Assembly (NCBI GenBank): GCA_963748485.1
Contig: CAVVJF010000011.1
Coordinates: 372,001-436,000 of the forward strand
Length of the DNA stretch: 64,000 bases
Direction of reading: 5' to 3'
From: DASRWT01 sp963748485
GTDB taxonomy: Bacteria; Methylomirabilota; Methylomirabilia; Rokubacteriales; CSP1-6
Part shown: positions 27,037 to 35,611 of the stretch, one piece after another
Position numbering within the stretch: the stretch's first letter is position 1
How the letters are laid out: each line of letters begins with the position of its first letter
Notes under the pieces: model-generated
What the model was told of the DNA's origin: nothing
The model's database searches: none
The model's input: only the letters and a program-made list of their open reading frames with translations
Position numbers and translations under genes: made by a program

Positions 27037-27843
27037 CTATTGGCTCTCCTCGATGGCCTTCTCCATGCGGGCGAAGCGGCGCCGCAGGGGCTCGAGGCCC
27101 TCGGAGTGGGTGATGACGTAGAGACGGTTGGCGACAATGGCACGCAGCACGCGCTCGGCCACATGCTCGGGGGCGAGGTAGCGGCCGATCAGCTCTACCT
27201 CGCGGCTACGCTCGCCGGCGCCGGAGTTGCGGAGGGCGACGGGACGGGTGCGCGCGCTCTCGCGGATGCGCGTGCTGACGCCCATGGGACACAGTACGGA
27301 GACCCCGATGCGGTGACGGCGCAGATCCTTCTGGAGGGTCTCGGACAGCCCGACCACCGCGTACTTGGTGGTGTTGTAGACCCCGAGCCCTTCCGACGCG
27401 ATGAGGCCGGCCATGGACGCGGTGTTGACGATGTGACCGTCCGCCTGCTGGGCGATCATGCGCGGCACGAAGGTCTCCACGCCGTGAATCACGCCCCAGA
27501 GGTTCACGCCGATCGCCCACTCCCAGTCCTGATGGGTGGCGGTGTCGAGCCCGCCCCAGAGAGCGACGCCCGCGTTGTTGCACAGGACATGGACGGCGCC
27601 GAGCTCCGCCCAGGCGCGGTCGGCGAGGACCCGCACGTCCGCGAGGCGGCTCACGTCGGTGCGCACGGTGAGGGCGCGCCGCCCGGCCTTCGCGACGCCG
27701 GCCGCCGTCTCCGTCATGCCCGCCTCGTCGAGGTCGGCGACCACGACGTCCGCGCCCGCGCGCGCGAAGGCGAGACAGAGCGCGCGGCCGATCCCGCTGG
27801 CGCCGCCCGTCACTACCGCCACCCGCTCCGCGAGGGTTTGCAC
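27037..27843 (-). CDS. Short-chain dehydrogenase/reductase
   Basis: A 268-aa Rossmann enzyme with TGGASGIGRA for cofactor binding, NNAG, the Ser in VNTASMAG and the catalytic YNTTK. Asp in VVVADLDEAG favours NAD(H). The start is GTG, 8 nt after a -10 box. The substrate is unknown; together with the NHL-repeat protein it forms a two-gene operon. Confidence 0.85.
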   Translation of the reverse strand: MQTLAERVAVVTGGASGIGRALCLAFARAGADVVVADLDEAGMTETAAGVAKAGRRALTVRTDVSRLADVRVLADRAWAELGAVHVLCNNAGVALWGGLDTATHQDWEWAIGVNLWGVIHGVETFVPRMIAQQADGHIVNTASMAGLIASEGLGVYNTTKYAVVGLSETLQKDLRRHRIGVSVLCPMGVSTRIRESARTRPVALRNSGAGERSREVELIGRYLAPEHVAERVLRAIVANRLYVITHSEGLEPLRRRFARMEKAIEESQ

Positions 27844-27851
27844 GTCTGGGG

Positions 27852-27881
27852 AGTGTGGGCTCCGCGCGGAAGAGATGTCAA
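27852..27881 (-). promoter_or_regulatory. Promoter with perfect TTGACA, leaderless SDR transcript
   Basis: On the minus strand TTGACA (27876-27881), 18 bp, CACACT (27852-27857), then 8 nt to the GTG start. It overlaps the upstream region of the divergent aminopeptidase gene. Confidence 0.5.
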
Positions 27882-27904
27882 GTGTGTCGCCTGGATGAGT
27901 CTGG

Positions 27905-27910
27905 TATTCT
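27905..27910 (+). promoter_or_regulatory. Extended -10 box TGGTATTCT for the aminopeptidase
   Basis: TATTCT, with an upstream TG-type extension, lies 8 nt before the ATG at 27919, implying a near-leaderless transcript. Confidence 0.45.
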
Positions 27911-27918
27911 CATCCGCC

Positions 27919-30477
27919 ATGGACTATCGCCTGCCGACGTCCGTGGTGCCGAGCCGGTACGACCTCCGGCTCACCCCCGATCTGGAGGGCGCGACCTTCG
28001 CCGGCGAGGAGACGGTGACGGTCGCCGTCCGCGAGCCCGTGATGGAAGTGGTGGTCAACGCCGCCGAGCTGGCCATCCAGTCGGTGGCCGCGCGCGACGC
28101 CGCGGGCACGGTGGTGCAGGGAACGGCCGCGCTCGACGAGGGGCAGGAACGGGCACGGCTTGTTTTTCCCTCCCCCCTGACCCCCGGAGAATGGCACCTC
28201 ACCCTTGCCTTCACGGGCACTCTCAACGACAAGCTCCACGGCTTCTACCGCAGCACGTACAAGGACGGCGCGGGGGTGACGCACACCATCGCCGCCACTC
28301 AGTTCGAGGCCACCGACGCGCGCCGGGCCTTCCCGTGCTGGGACGAGCCCGCGTGCAAGGCGGTCTTCGCCGTCACCCTCGTGGTGCCCGAGCGGCTCGT
28401 GGCGATCTCGAACACGTCGGTGGTCGCGGAGGAACCAGCGGGCGAGGGACGCAAGGCCGTACGCTTCGCCGAGTCCATGAAGATGTCCACGTATCTCGTG
28501 GCCTTCGTGGTCGGCGAGCTGGAGGCGACGGCGCCGGTGATGGTGGGGCCCACGCCGCTGCGCGTGTGGGCGGTGCCGGGGAAGCTCCACCTCGCCCGCT
28601 TCGCGCTCGACTGCGCGGCGTTCTCGCTGGCGTTCTTCGAGCGCTACTACGGCCTCCCCTATCCGAGCGACAAGGTCGATCTGCTCGCCATCCCCGACTT
28701 CGCGGCGGGGGCGATGGAGAACCTCGGCGCCATCACGTTCCGCGAGACCGCGCTGCTCGTCGACGAGCCCGACGCATCGCACGCGGAGCTGGAGCGGATC
28801 GCCGACGTGGTGGCGCACGAGCTGGCCCACATGTGGTTCGGGGACCTCGTGACCATGACGTGGTGGAACGGCATCTGGCTCAACGAGGCCTTCGCCACCT
28901 TCATGGAGATGCTCGCGGTGGACGCGTGGAAGCCGGAGTGGGAGCGCTGGGTGAACTTCGGCGTATCCCGGGCGGCGGCCATGGGCGTGGACGGGCTCCT
29001 GTCGAGCCGGCCCATCGAATTCCCCGTGCGCGAGCCCCGCGAGTGCGAGGCGATGTTCGATCTGCTGACCTACGAGAAGGGCGCCGCGGTGCTGCGCATG
29101 CTCGAGCAGTACCTGGGCCCCGGCGTGTTCCGGGAGGGCGTGCGCCGGTACCTCCGCGAGAACCAGCACGGCAATGCCGACACCACGGATCTCTGGAAGG
29201 CGCTCGGGGCCGCCTCCGGTCAGCCCATTCCCGAGGTGATGAATGGCTGGATCTTCCGCGCCGGCTACCCCCTCCTCATGGTGGAGCCCGACGGGACGGG
29301 GGTGAAGCTCTCGCAGCGACGCTTCCTGTTGCTGGGCGCGGACGCGGACACGGGCGGCGAGCCCGAGCCGTGGCATGTGCCCATCGCCCTGCGCGCCGCT
29401 GTCAAGGGCGGCTGGGTGGACAAGCGCCTGCTCCTCACCGGTCCCGACGCGCAAGTAATCCTTCCCGCCGCGCCCGAGTGGGCGATCGCCAACGCGGGCG
29501 GCCAGGGCTTCTACCGCGTGGGCTATGCCCCCGCCATGCTCAAGAAGCTGGCGCGCTCCGTGGCCAAGGTCGCGCCCATCGAGCGCTTCAACGTGGTGAG
29601 CGACACCTTCGCGCTGAGCCAGGCGGGCGTGGTGCTCGCGGTGGACTACCTCGACCTCACCGGCCGCTTCCGCGACGAGACGGACCGCAACGTGTGGGCC
29701 GCCCTCGCCGGATCGTTCGCGTTCATCAATCGCGTCATCGCCGAGTCCGCGCGCCCCGGCCTGGAGACCTTCGTCCGGCACCGCGTCGGGGCGGCCGCCG
29801 CCCGCCTGGGCTGGGAGGCGGAAGCGGGGGAGGGCGAGCTGATCCGCCAGCTCCGCGGTGATCTGATTCGCGTGCTCGGTGTCCTCGGCAACGATGAGGA
29901 GACCCAAGCGCAGGCGCGCGCCTTCTATGCGCGGCACCGGGAGCACGAGGGGGTGGGGGATCCGAACATCCTGCCCGCGGTGATCGGCATCATCGCCTCC
30001 GTGGGAGGCGAGGCCGAGTACGCGGACTTCCTCCAGCGGTTCCGGAGCGCGAAAACGCCGCAAGAGGAGCAGCGCTATCTGTTCGCCCTCGCCGCGTTCC
30101 GCGATCCCGCCCTCATCACGCAGACGCTCGAGCGCACCATCAACGGCGAGGTGCGGAGCCAGGACGCGCCCTTCCTGGTACGGGCGCTGCTCGGCGGTGT
30201 CTACTCCCGCGGCCTCGCGTGGGAGTTCGTCAAGACGCACTGGGAGACCATGGCCCGGCAGTATCCGGGGAGCGCGTACCGGCGGATGTACGAAGGAATC
30301 ATCGCGCTGATCAGCCCCGAGTGGGAGCGCGAGGTGAAGGACTTCTTCACGTCGCGCGGCATCGTGCTGGGCGGGAAGACGCTCGACCAGTACCTCGAGC
30401 AGCAGCAGGTGGCGGTCCGTTTCCAGGGCCGGGAATCCGCCGCGCTCGCGAGCTACCTGGCCCGCACCCCGCGCTGA
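27919..30477 (+). CDS. M1-family zinc aminopeptidase
   Basis: A 852-aa gluzincin starting at MDYRLPTSVVPSRYDLRL. The exopeptidase motif GAMENLGAI and the zinc site HELAHMWFGDL with distal Glu in NEAFATFME are intact. An ERAP1-like helical domain fills the C-terminal half. It removes N-terminal residues from peptides, presumably in the cytosol because no signal peptide is seen. It resembles the puromycin-sensitive/ERAP branch more than E. coli PepN. An LLM oxidoreductase gene follows after 9 nt. Confidence 0.93.
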   Translation: MDYRLPTSVVPSRYDLRLTPDLEGATFAGEETVTVAVREPVMEVVVNAAELAIQSVAARDAAGTVVQGTAALDEGQERARLVFPSPLTPGEWHLTLAFTGTLNDKLHGFYRSTYKDGAGVTHTIAATQFEATDARRAFPCWDEPACKAVFAVTLVVPERLVAISNTSVVAEEPAGEGRKAVRFAESMKMSTYLVAFVVGELEATAPVMVGPTPLRVWAVPGKLHLARFALDCAAFSLAFFERYYGLPYPSDKVDLLAIPDFAAGAMENLGAITFRETALLVDEPDASHAELERIADVVAHELAHMWFGDLVTMTWWNGIWLNEAFATFMEMLAVDAWKPEWERWVNFGVSRAAAMGVDGLLSSRPIEFPVREPRECEAMFDLLTYEKGAAVLRMLEQYLGPGVFREGVRRYLRENQHGNADTTDLWKALGAASGQPIPEVMNGWIFRAGYPLLMVEPDGTGVKLSQRRFLLLGADADTGGEPEPWHVPIALRAAVKGGWVDKRLLLTGPDAQVILPAAPEWAIANAGGQGFYRVGYAPAMLKKLARSVAKVAPIERFNVVSDTFALSQAGVVLAVDYLDLTGRFRDETDRNVWAALAGSFAFINRVIAESARPGLETFVRHRVGAAAARLGWEAEAGEGELIRQLRGDLIRVLGVLGNDEETQAQARAFYARHREHEGVGDPNILPAVIGIIASVGGEAEYADFLQRFRSAKTPQEEQRYLFALAAFRDPALITQTLERTINGEVRSQDAPFLVRALLGGVYSRGLAWEFVKTHWETMARQYPGSAYRRMYEGIIALISPEWEREVKDFFTSRGIVLGGKTLDQYLEQQQVAVRFQGRESAALASYLARTPR

Positions 30478-30486
30478 GGCTCGACC

Positions 30487-31329
30487 ATGAAATACGGCTG
30501 CTTCATGTTCGCGACCGACTACGCGATCCGCCCTGACGAGCTCGCCCGCGCCCTCGAAGAGCGCGGCTTCGAGTCGTTCTGGGTGCCCGAGCACACCCAC
30601 ATCCCGGCGAGCCGGAAGACACCGTTTCCCGGCGGCACGCCGCTCCCCAAGGAGTACTGGCACACGCTGGATCCCTTCGTGGCCCTGGGAGCGGCGGCGG
30701 CGGTGACCAGCCGGCTCCGGCTCGGCACCGGCATCTGCCTCGTCATCGAGCGCGATCCCATCACGCTCGCCAAGGAAGTCGCCAGCCTCGACTGGATCTC
30801 GCGCGGCCGTCTCCTCTTCGGCGTGGGCGGCGGGTGGAACCAGGAAGAGATGGAGAACCATAACATGGAGTTCACGAGCCGATGGAAGGTGCTGCGTGAG
30901 CGCATCGCGGCGATGAAGGAGATCTGGACGCGCGACGAGGCCGAGTTCCACGGCACGCACGTCAACTTCGACAAGATCTGGTCCTATCCCAAGCCGGTGC
31001 AGAAGCCGTACCCGCCCATCTTCATGGGCGGCGCCGGGCCTCACGCGCGGCAGCGCGCGGCCGAGTTCGACGGCCACTGGCTGCCGATCGCCAGCCGCGA
31101 GCCCATCGCCGAGGGGATCGCCGATCTCAAGGCGCGCGCCGAGAAGGTCGGACGCGACCCCGCCACCGTCACCGTGTCGCTCTTCGGCGCCCGTCCCGAC
31201 GAGGCGCGCCTCGCCGCGCTGCGGGATGCCGGCGTCGCGCGCGCCATCTTCGCCCTGCCTCCCGCCCCTCGCGACACCGTGCTCCCCCTCGTCGATCAGT
31301 ACGCGGGGCTGATCACAAAAGTAGGCTGA
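30487..31329 (+). CDS. LLM-class F420-dependent oxidoreductase
   Basis: A 280-aa luciferase-like TIM barrel. SFWVPEHTHIP, SRLRLGTGICLVIERDP, GRLLFGVGGGWNQEEMEN and YPPIFMGGAG match the TIGR03619 group of predicted F420-dependent enzymes. Use of F420 rather than FMN is inferred from the subfamily; no F420 biosynthesis gene is in view. It follows the aminopeptidase closely and probably shares its transcript. Confidence 0.85.
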   Translation: MKYGCFMFATDYAIRPDELARALEERGFESFWVPEHTHIPASRKTPFPGGTPLPKEYWHTLDPFVALGAAAAVTSRLRLGTGICLVIERDPITLAKEVASLDWISRGRLLFGVGGGWNQEEMENHNMEFTSRWKVLRERIAAMKEIWTRDEAEFHGTHVNFDKIWSYPKPVQKPYPPIFMGGAGPHARQRAAEFDGHWLPIASREPIAEGIADLKARAEKVGRDPATVTVSLFGARPDEARLAALRDAGVARAIFALPPAPRDTVLPLVDQYAGLITKVG

Positions 31330-31401
31330 TCGAAGATCAGCGATCATGCGCGTCTGCGTTGGGCGACGGGCCCTCGCTCCGCTCGGGGATATTTGATCTA
31401 C

Positions 31402-31421
31402 GGTCGTCGCAAGCGACGACC
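31402..31421. terminator. Bidirectional hairpin between convergent genes
   Basis: GGTCGTCGC, AA, GCGACGACC form a perfect 9-bp inverted repeat between the LLM gene and the convergent MFS gene. A second 7-bp inverted repeat, GGGTGAC/GTCACCC, lies at 31433-31453, just past the MFS stop. Confidence 0.6.
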
Positions 31422-31455
31422 TTCATGAGGTGGGGTGACCGCGACCGTCACCCGA

Positions 31456-32670
31456 CTATTGGGGCCGCCGAGCGCCGTAAGTCATCATCACGAAGGCGGC
31501 GAGGGTCGCGAGACCGATCAGGCCCACCGCTGCCGCCAAGATGTAGATGACCAGGTAGGAGCCCGTCCGGTCGTAGAGCACGCCCGATAGCCACGGGCCC
31601 GCGGCCGCGCCCAGGTTATTGCCGATCCCCAGTATCCCGAAGATGACGCCGTAGTGCGCTGGCGGTGTGATCCGGCTCACCAGCACCGAGAAGATGGTGG
31701 CGCGGCTCCCCAGCGGCAGGAAGAGGAAGAGCACATAGGCGTAGGCCACGAGGCGCAGCGGCCACGCTTCGAAGGTGAAGAGGCAGGCCATCCCAGTGAG
31801 GGAGAGGCCGAAGGAGAGGAAGCCGGTGACGGGTGCGCCGAGCCGGTCGGCGGCCACGCCGGCGAGCGTCCGCCCGCTCGCGGAGAGAACGCCCCCCGCG
31901 GCGAGCATGAGCGAGGCTTCCTCCGCGCTGAGCCCTCGCGCGGGGAAGTAGAGGGCATGCTGCGTGGTCGCGAGATAGCCGAACAGGGGCGGGGTCGTGA
32001 ATCCGATGAACAGCATGACGAAGGGCGCCGACGCGATGATGTCAACGATGGACGGGCCGAGCGCCCCGTCGCGCCGCGCGCCCAGGGCGGGCGCGCTGCC
32101 AAGCCGGCTGGGCAGGATGTGCCAGGCCAGCGGGACGAGGAGGCAGACCGCTCCCCCGTAGGCGCCGAGGGCGACCCGCCACCCTGCGTGCTCGATGGTC
32201 GCGTGCACGAGCGGCGCGATCGCGTAGGCCGCCATCGACCCCGAGAAGGCGATGCCCATGGCGACCCCGCGGCGGCGGACATAGACGTCGGCGAGCAGGG
32301 AGGCCTGAGTGGCGATGCCGGTGAGGCCCACGCCGATTCCGCCGCCGATGCCGACGGCGGCGATGAAGAGGGGCAGCGTGGGCGTGACGGTGCCGAGCAG
32401 CATGCCCGCGGCCGCGGCGGCGAGGCCGGCCACGGATACCGCGCGCGGGTTTCCCCGCGCTACCAGGAAGCCCGCGACGGGGCCGAGGATGGCCCCGCCC
32501 ACCCAGCAGAGCGAGACCGTGAGAGCGGTGGCGCCGCGCGACCCGCCGAACTCCGCGAGCAGGGCGGGGAAGAAGACGGGGAAGACGTTGGTGATGCCGG
32601 ACACGAAGAGCATGCTCGCGAAGGCGAGCCAGAGGCGGCCGTTCGCCAGCGTCTCGCGGGGGAAGGTCAC
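31456..32670 (-). CDS. MFS transporter, monocarboxylate/oxalate-formate type
   Basis: A 404-aa membrane protein with about 12 helices, starting at GTG (MTFPRETLANGRLWLAFASM). FFPALLAEFGGSRGATALTVS and GRTLAGVAADRLGAPVTGF resemble MCT/oxalate-formate antiporter-like MFS proteins, which move small carboxylates. The 151-bp upstream gap also holds a lone perfect TTGACA on the plus strand (32708-32713). Confidence 0.78.
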   Translation of the reverse strand: MTFPRETLANGRLWLAFASMLFVSGITNVFPVFFPALLAEFGGSRGATALTVSLCWVGGAILGPVAGFLVARGNPRAVSVAGLAAAAAGMLLGTVTPTLPLFIAAVGIGGGIGVGLTGIATQASLLADVYVRRRGVAMGIAFSGSMAAYAIAPLVHATIEHAGWRVALGAYGGAVCLLVPLAWHILPSRLGSAPALGARRDGALGPSIVDIIASAPFVMLFIGFTTPPLFGYLATTQHALYFPARGLSAEEASLMLAAGGVLSASGRTLAGVAADRLGAPVTGFLSFGLSLTGMACLFTFEAWPLRLVAYAYVLFLFLPLGSRATIFSVLVSRITPPAHYGVIFGILGIGNNLGAAAGPWLSGVLYDRTGSYLVIYILAAAVGLIGLATLAAFVMMTYGARRPQ

Positions 32671-32821
32671 TCGGGGGTCGGACGCGCGCGGGCGCCGGCC
32701 GCCATTATTGACAATCCCTCGGGCCCGCGCAACAGTTCGCTCCCGGGAGGACTTCGATGCCCGACGACGGCCGCGAGAAGGAGCACGCCGGCTGAACGGG
32801 GGGAACAGGTGACGCGCGGTC

Positions 32822-33640
32822 GTGGCGGAGCTGCCTGAGCTTACTGTCTACGCGGAGGTCCTCACCCCGCGTCTCGCCGGCCAGCGCCTCGCCGCGGTGG
32901 TGGTGCACGAGGCTCGCGTGCTCCGCGGCGTGTCCGCCGAGGAGCTCGTGGCCGCGGCGCGCGACCGCCGCGTCGCCACCGTGACGCGGCGGGGGAAGAC
33001 GCTCGCCTTCGCGCTGGACGGCGGTCACCGCCTGGACGTGCACCTCATGCTCGCCGGCGCGCCGTACTGGCTCGAGACGGCGGATACGGCCCGGCCGCCC
33101 CAGCCGGTGCTCACCCTCGCCCGCGAGGACGGTGCCCGCCTCGTCTTCTCGGACGAGAGCTTCGACCTTCTCAAGCCGGGCGAGGCCAAGATGTGGGCCG
33201 GCCTCGACCGGCGGGAGCGCGGCGGCCTCGATCCCCTCGATCCCGCGTTCACGCCCGCCGCCCTCCAAGCGCTGTGCGCGCGGAACAAGCTCTGGCCCAT
33301 CAAGACCGTCCTCTGCGATCAGCGGCTCATCGCGGGCCTGGGCAATGCCTATGCGGACGAAATACTCTGGGAGGCCGCGGTCAGGCCGCGTCGTACCGCG
33401 TCGCTCATGGCCGCGGAGGAGATCGCGCGCATTCACGCCGCCACCGCGGTCACGCTGGCCGCCGCCACCGCCGCGCTGCGCGAGCGGGTGCGCGCCGGGG
33501 CCCTTCATGGCGAGCCCAAGCGAGACTTCCTCCGCGTGCACCACCGCGCCCGCAAACCGTGCCCCCGCTGCGGCACGCGCATCGGGCTGGAGACCCTTCG
33601 GGGCCGATCCACTTACTGGTGCCCCGGCTGCCAACGCTGA
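32822..33640 (+). CDS. Fpg/Nei-family DNA glycosylase lacking N-terminal proline
   Basis: A 272-aa protein beginning with GTG-encoded Met, then AELPELTVYAEVL. The family normally reads M-P-E-L-P, and the Pro exposed after Met removal is the Schiff-base nucleophile; here it is Ala. An in-frame TGA 12 nt upstream rules out a longer version. Glu3, the helix-two-turn-helix region (NKLWPIKTVLCDQRLIAGLGNAYADEILW) and the zinc finger CPRCGTRIG..YWCPGCQ are intact. The N-terminal Ala could still give a primary amine, so altered lyase chemistry or a non-catalytic role are both possible. Confidence 0.87.
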   Translation: MAELPELTVYAEVLTPRLAGQRLAAVVVHEARVLRGVSAEELVAAARDRRVATVTRRGKTLAFALDGGHRLDVHLMLAGAPYWLETADTARPPQPVLTLAREDGARLVFSDESFDLLKPGEAKMWAGLDRRERGGLDPLDPAFTPAALQALCARNKLWPIKTVLCDQRLIAGLGNAYADEILWEAAVRPRRTASLMAAEEIARIHAATAVTLAAATAALRERVRAGALHGEPKRDFLRVHHRARKPCPRCGTRIGLETLRGRSTYWCPGCQR

Positions 33641-33660
33641 GAACAAGCGAAGGCGCGTGC

Positions 33661-33666
33661 TAGGAT
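33661..33666 (+). promoter_or_regulatory. -10 box TAGGAT, leaderless promoter
   Basis: TAGGAT is followed by exactly 6 nt and the ATG at 33673. Confidence 0.45.
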
Positions 33667-33672
33667 CATTTC

Positions 33673-34671
33673 ATGTCGGTGCCGCCTCGCCTCCCGCTCG
33701 CGCTCGCGCCGACGCCCATCATGAAGCTCGAGCGGGTCTCGCGCCGCCTGGGCGTGGAGCTCTTCGTGAAGCGCGACGACCTGACCGGCCTCCTCGAGTC
33801 TGGCAACAAGGTCCGGAAGCTCGAGTTCCTGGTGGGCGAAGCGCTCCAGCAGCGCGCCGACACCCTCGTCACCTGCGGCACGCTGCAGTCCAACTGTTGC
33901 CGGGCGGTCGCCGCGGTGGCGGCGCGCCTCGGCCTCAACGCCGTGCTCGCGGTGAAGGGGACCCGCCCCGCGGCCTACGACGGCAATCTGCTGCTCGACC
34001 GGCTGCTCGGTGCCGAGATCCGCTACCTGTCCGACGTCGAGTGGGAGCGCGTGGACACCGTGCTCGAGGAGCTGGCCGCCGACCTGCGTGCCCGCGGCCA
34101 CCGGCCCTACGTGATCCCGGAGAGCGGATCCAACGAGGTCGGCGCGCTGGGCTATCTCGAGTGCGCGGTCGAGCTGGCCGGCCAGATCGGCCACGGGGCT
34201 CCGCGCTTCGACGCCGTCGTGATCTCGGTCTACAGCGGGGGCAGCCAGGGTGGCCTGCTGATGGGCAAGCAGCTGGCCGGACTTCCCAGCGAGATCGTCG
34301 GCGTTCCCATTGCCTGGCCCGCCGACAGGGTGCGGGCGCATGTCGAGCAGACCATGGCGAAGTCGATCCGCCGCTTCGGCTTTGCCATCGAGGTGCCCAA
34401 GTCGATTCACCTCCTCGACGGCTATCAGGGGGTCGGCCGCGCGGCGGTCGGCGAGGCCGAGCTCGCCACCGTGGTCCGCCTCGCGCGCGAGGAAGGCCTC
34501 GTTCTCGATCCCGTCTACACGGCGAAGGCCTTCGCCGGCCTCCTCGACACCCTCGCCAAGGACCCCAAAGCCCTAGGCCAGAAGGTCTGTTTTATCCATA
34601 CAGGAGGCATATTTAGCCTCTTCCCGTTCCGAGACGACTTGACCCGCCTCCTCGACGCCCCCCAGTCGTAG
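33673..34671 (+). CDS. PLP enzyme of the D-cysteine desulfhydrase/ACC deaminase family
   Basis: A 332-aa fold-type II PLP enzyme. The Schiff-base Lys is in ESGNKVRKLEFL, and the phosphate-binding loop is YSGGSQGGLL. The family motif QSNH (or QSNQ in ACC deaminase) is QSNCCR here, so a substrate-contact residue differs. D-cysteine desulfhydrase would release sulfide, which fits a persulfide dioxygenase gene 1 kb away, but the exact substrate is uncertain. It is convergent with the phosphodiesterase gene. Confidence 0.8.
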   Translation: MSVPPRLPLALAPTPIMKLERVSRRLGVELFVKRDDLTGLLESGNKVRKLEFLVGEALQQRADTLVTCGTLQSNCCRAVAAVAARLGLNAVLAVKGTRPAAYDGNLLLDRLLGAEIRYLSDVEWERVDTVLEELAADLRARGHRPYVIPESGSNEVGALGYLECAVELAGQIGHGAPRFDAVVISVYSGGSQGGLLMGKQLAGLPSEIVGVPIAWPADRVRAHVEQTMAKSIRRFGFAIEVPKSIHLLDGYQGVGRAAVGEAELATVVRLAREEGLVLDPVYTAKAFAGLLDTLAKDPKALGQKVCFIHTGGIFSLFPFRDDLTRLLDAPQS

Positions 34672-34688
34672 AGCAACGCCGGACGGCG

Positions 34689-35453
34689 CTAGAAGGTGTA
34701 GGTTTTGCCCTGCTCGAGGATGTGAATCCGCTCCGGATCAATCTGCGCGAGCTCCGCCGCCGTCTCCTGATAGAGCTGCGGCTTCACGTGGAAGATCCAG
34801 ATCGGCAGGTCGGCGGGCATCTTCTTCATCTCCTGGCGAAGCTTGGTCGGGGTCAGATGCCCCGACGCGCGCGCGAGGTCGTCGAGCCGATCGGGAAAGG
34901 CGGTTTCCACCACGAGCGCCTTGAGCCCGCGCATCTCACGCGCCACCTGCCAGAGCCGCGTCGTCGGGCCGGTGTCGCCCGAGTAGACGAAGCCCGTCTC
35001 CCCGTCATGCACGATGAAGCCGGTGGTGGGCACGGTGTGGTCCACCGGCACCGGGGTGGCCCAGAGATCGCCCACGCGCGCCTCGCTCTCCTCGGGGAGT
35101 ACGCGAAACTTGAGCACGGGGTGGTCGCGGGTGGGAATGGCCGTGAAGTCCGGCCACAGCGCGTCGTTGTAGCAGTGGATGCGCAGCGTGTCGATGACGG
35201 GAGCGATGCTGCAGGCGGTGACGGAGCGGTCCGGCGCCACCATCGCGAGGGTGTCGATCAGGAAGGCCAGGCCGACGGTGTGGTCCAGATGGGCGTGGCT
35301 GAGCAGTGCGTGGGTGATGGCTGTCTGCTCGGGGACGGAGAGCGCGCCGCCGACAGTTCCGGCGTCGACCAGCACACGATCATCGACCAGAAAGGCCGAC
35401 GGCCGCTGGCCCTGACCATCACTGCCAAAGGCTCCAAGGACCTTGAGCCGCAT
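34689..35453 (-). CDS. Class II 3',5'-cyclic-nucleotide phosphodiesterase
   Basis: A 254-aa metallo-beta-lactamase-fold protein with LLSHAHLDHTVGLAFLID, the diagnostic His-x-His-Leu-Asp-His of class II cyclic-nucleotide phosphodiesterases. A GDTGPTTRLW segment supplies another metal Asp and WIFHVKP the late His. It should hydrolyse cAMP or cGMP in the cytosol and could reset the signal of the cyclase at 12254-13978. The gene has a GGAGG ribosome binding site and a leadered promoter, unlike many neighbours. Confidence 0.85.
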   Translation of the reverse strand: MRLKVLGAFGSDGQGQRPSAFLVDDRVLVDAGTVGGALSVPEQTAITHALLSHAHLDHTVGLAFLIDTLAMVAPDRSVTACSIAPVIDTLRIHCYNDALWPDFTAIPTRDHPVLKFRVLPEESEARVGDLWATPVPVDHTVPTTGFIVHDGETGFVYSGDTGPTTRLWQVAREMRGLKALVVETAFPDRLDDLARASGHLTPTKLRQEMKKMPADLPIWIFHVKPQLYQETAAELAQIDPERIHILEQGKTYTF

Positions 35454-35498
35454 TCGACCTCGCCTGCCTCCTGTGGTTCGATGCTGGCGATTTCGGTG

Positions 35499-35527
35499 AC
35501 TCTAGTGTAACAGTCGAGCCCGGTCAA
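35499..35527 (-). promoter_or_regulatory. Sigma-70 promoter for the phosphodiesterase gene
   Basis: On the minus strand TTGACC (35522-35527), 17 bp, TAGAGT (35499-35504). The predicted leader of about 38 nt includes a strong GGAGG site. Confidence 0.6.
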
Positions 35528-35598
35528 GTTCCTACACTCCCGGCGATCCGCGACCGCGCCGGCGCCGTCCGGCCTTGCGCCCCCCCGGAGCCATGTGG

Positions 35599-35604
35599 GA
35601 CAAT
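35599..35604 (+). promoter_or_regulatory. -10 box GACAAT, leaderless promoter
   Basis: GACAAT lies 7 nt before the ATG at 35612; the -35 is not convincing. Confidence 0.35.
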
Positions 35605-35611
35605 CCAAGCG

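Noticed and set aside
27910..31347. Antisense open frame of 1145 codons over the aminopeptidase and LLM genes
   Set aside because: It mirrors the high-GC third positions of the sense genes, lacks domain signatures, and the sense frames have full catalytic motifs.
32757..32795. 12-codon ORF before the glycosylase, with TTGACA at 32708
   Set aside because: The matching -10 is poor and the peptide has no features; likely chance.
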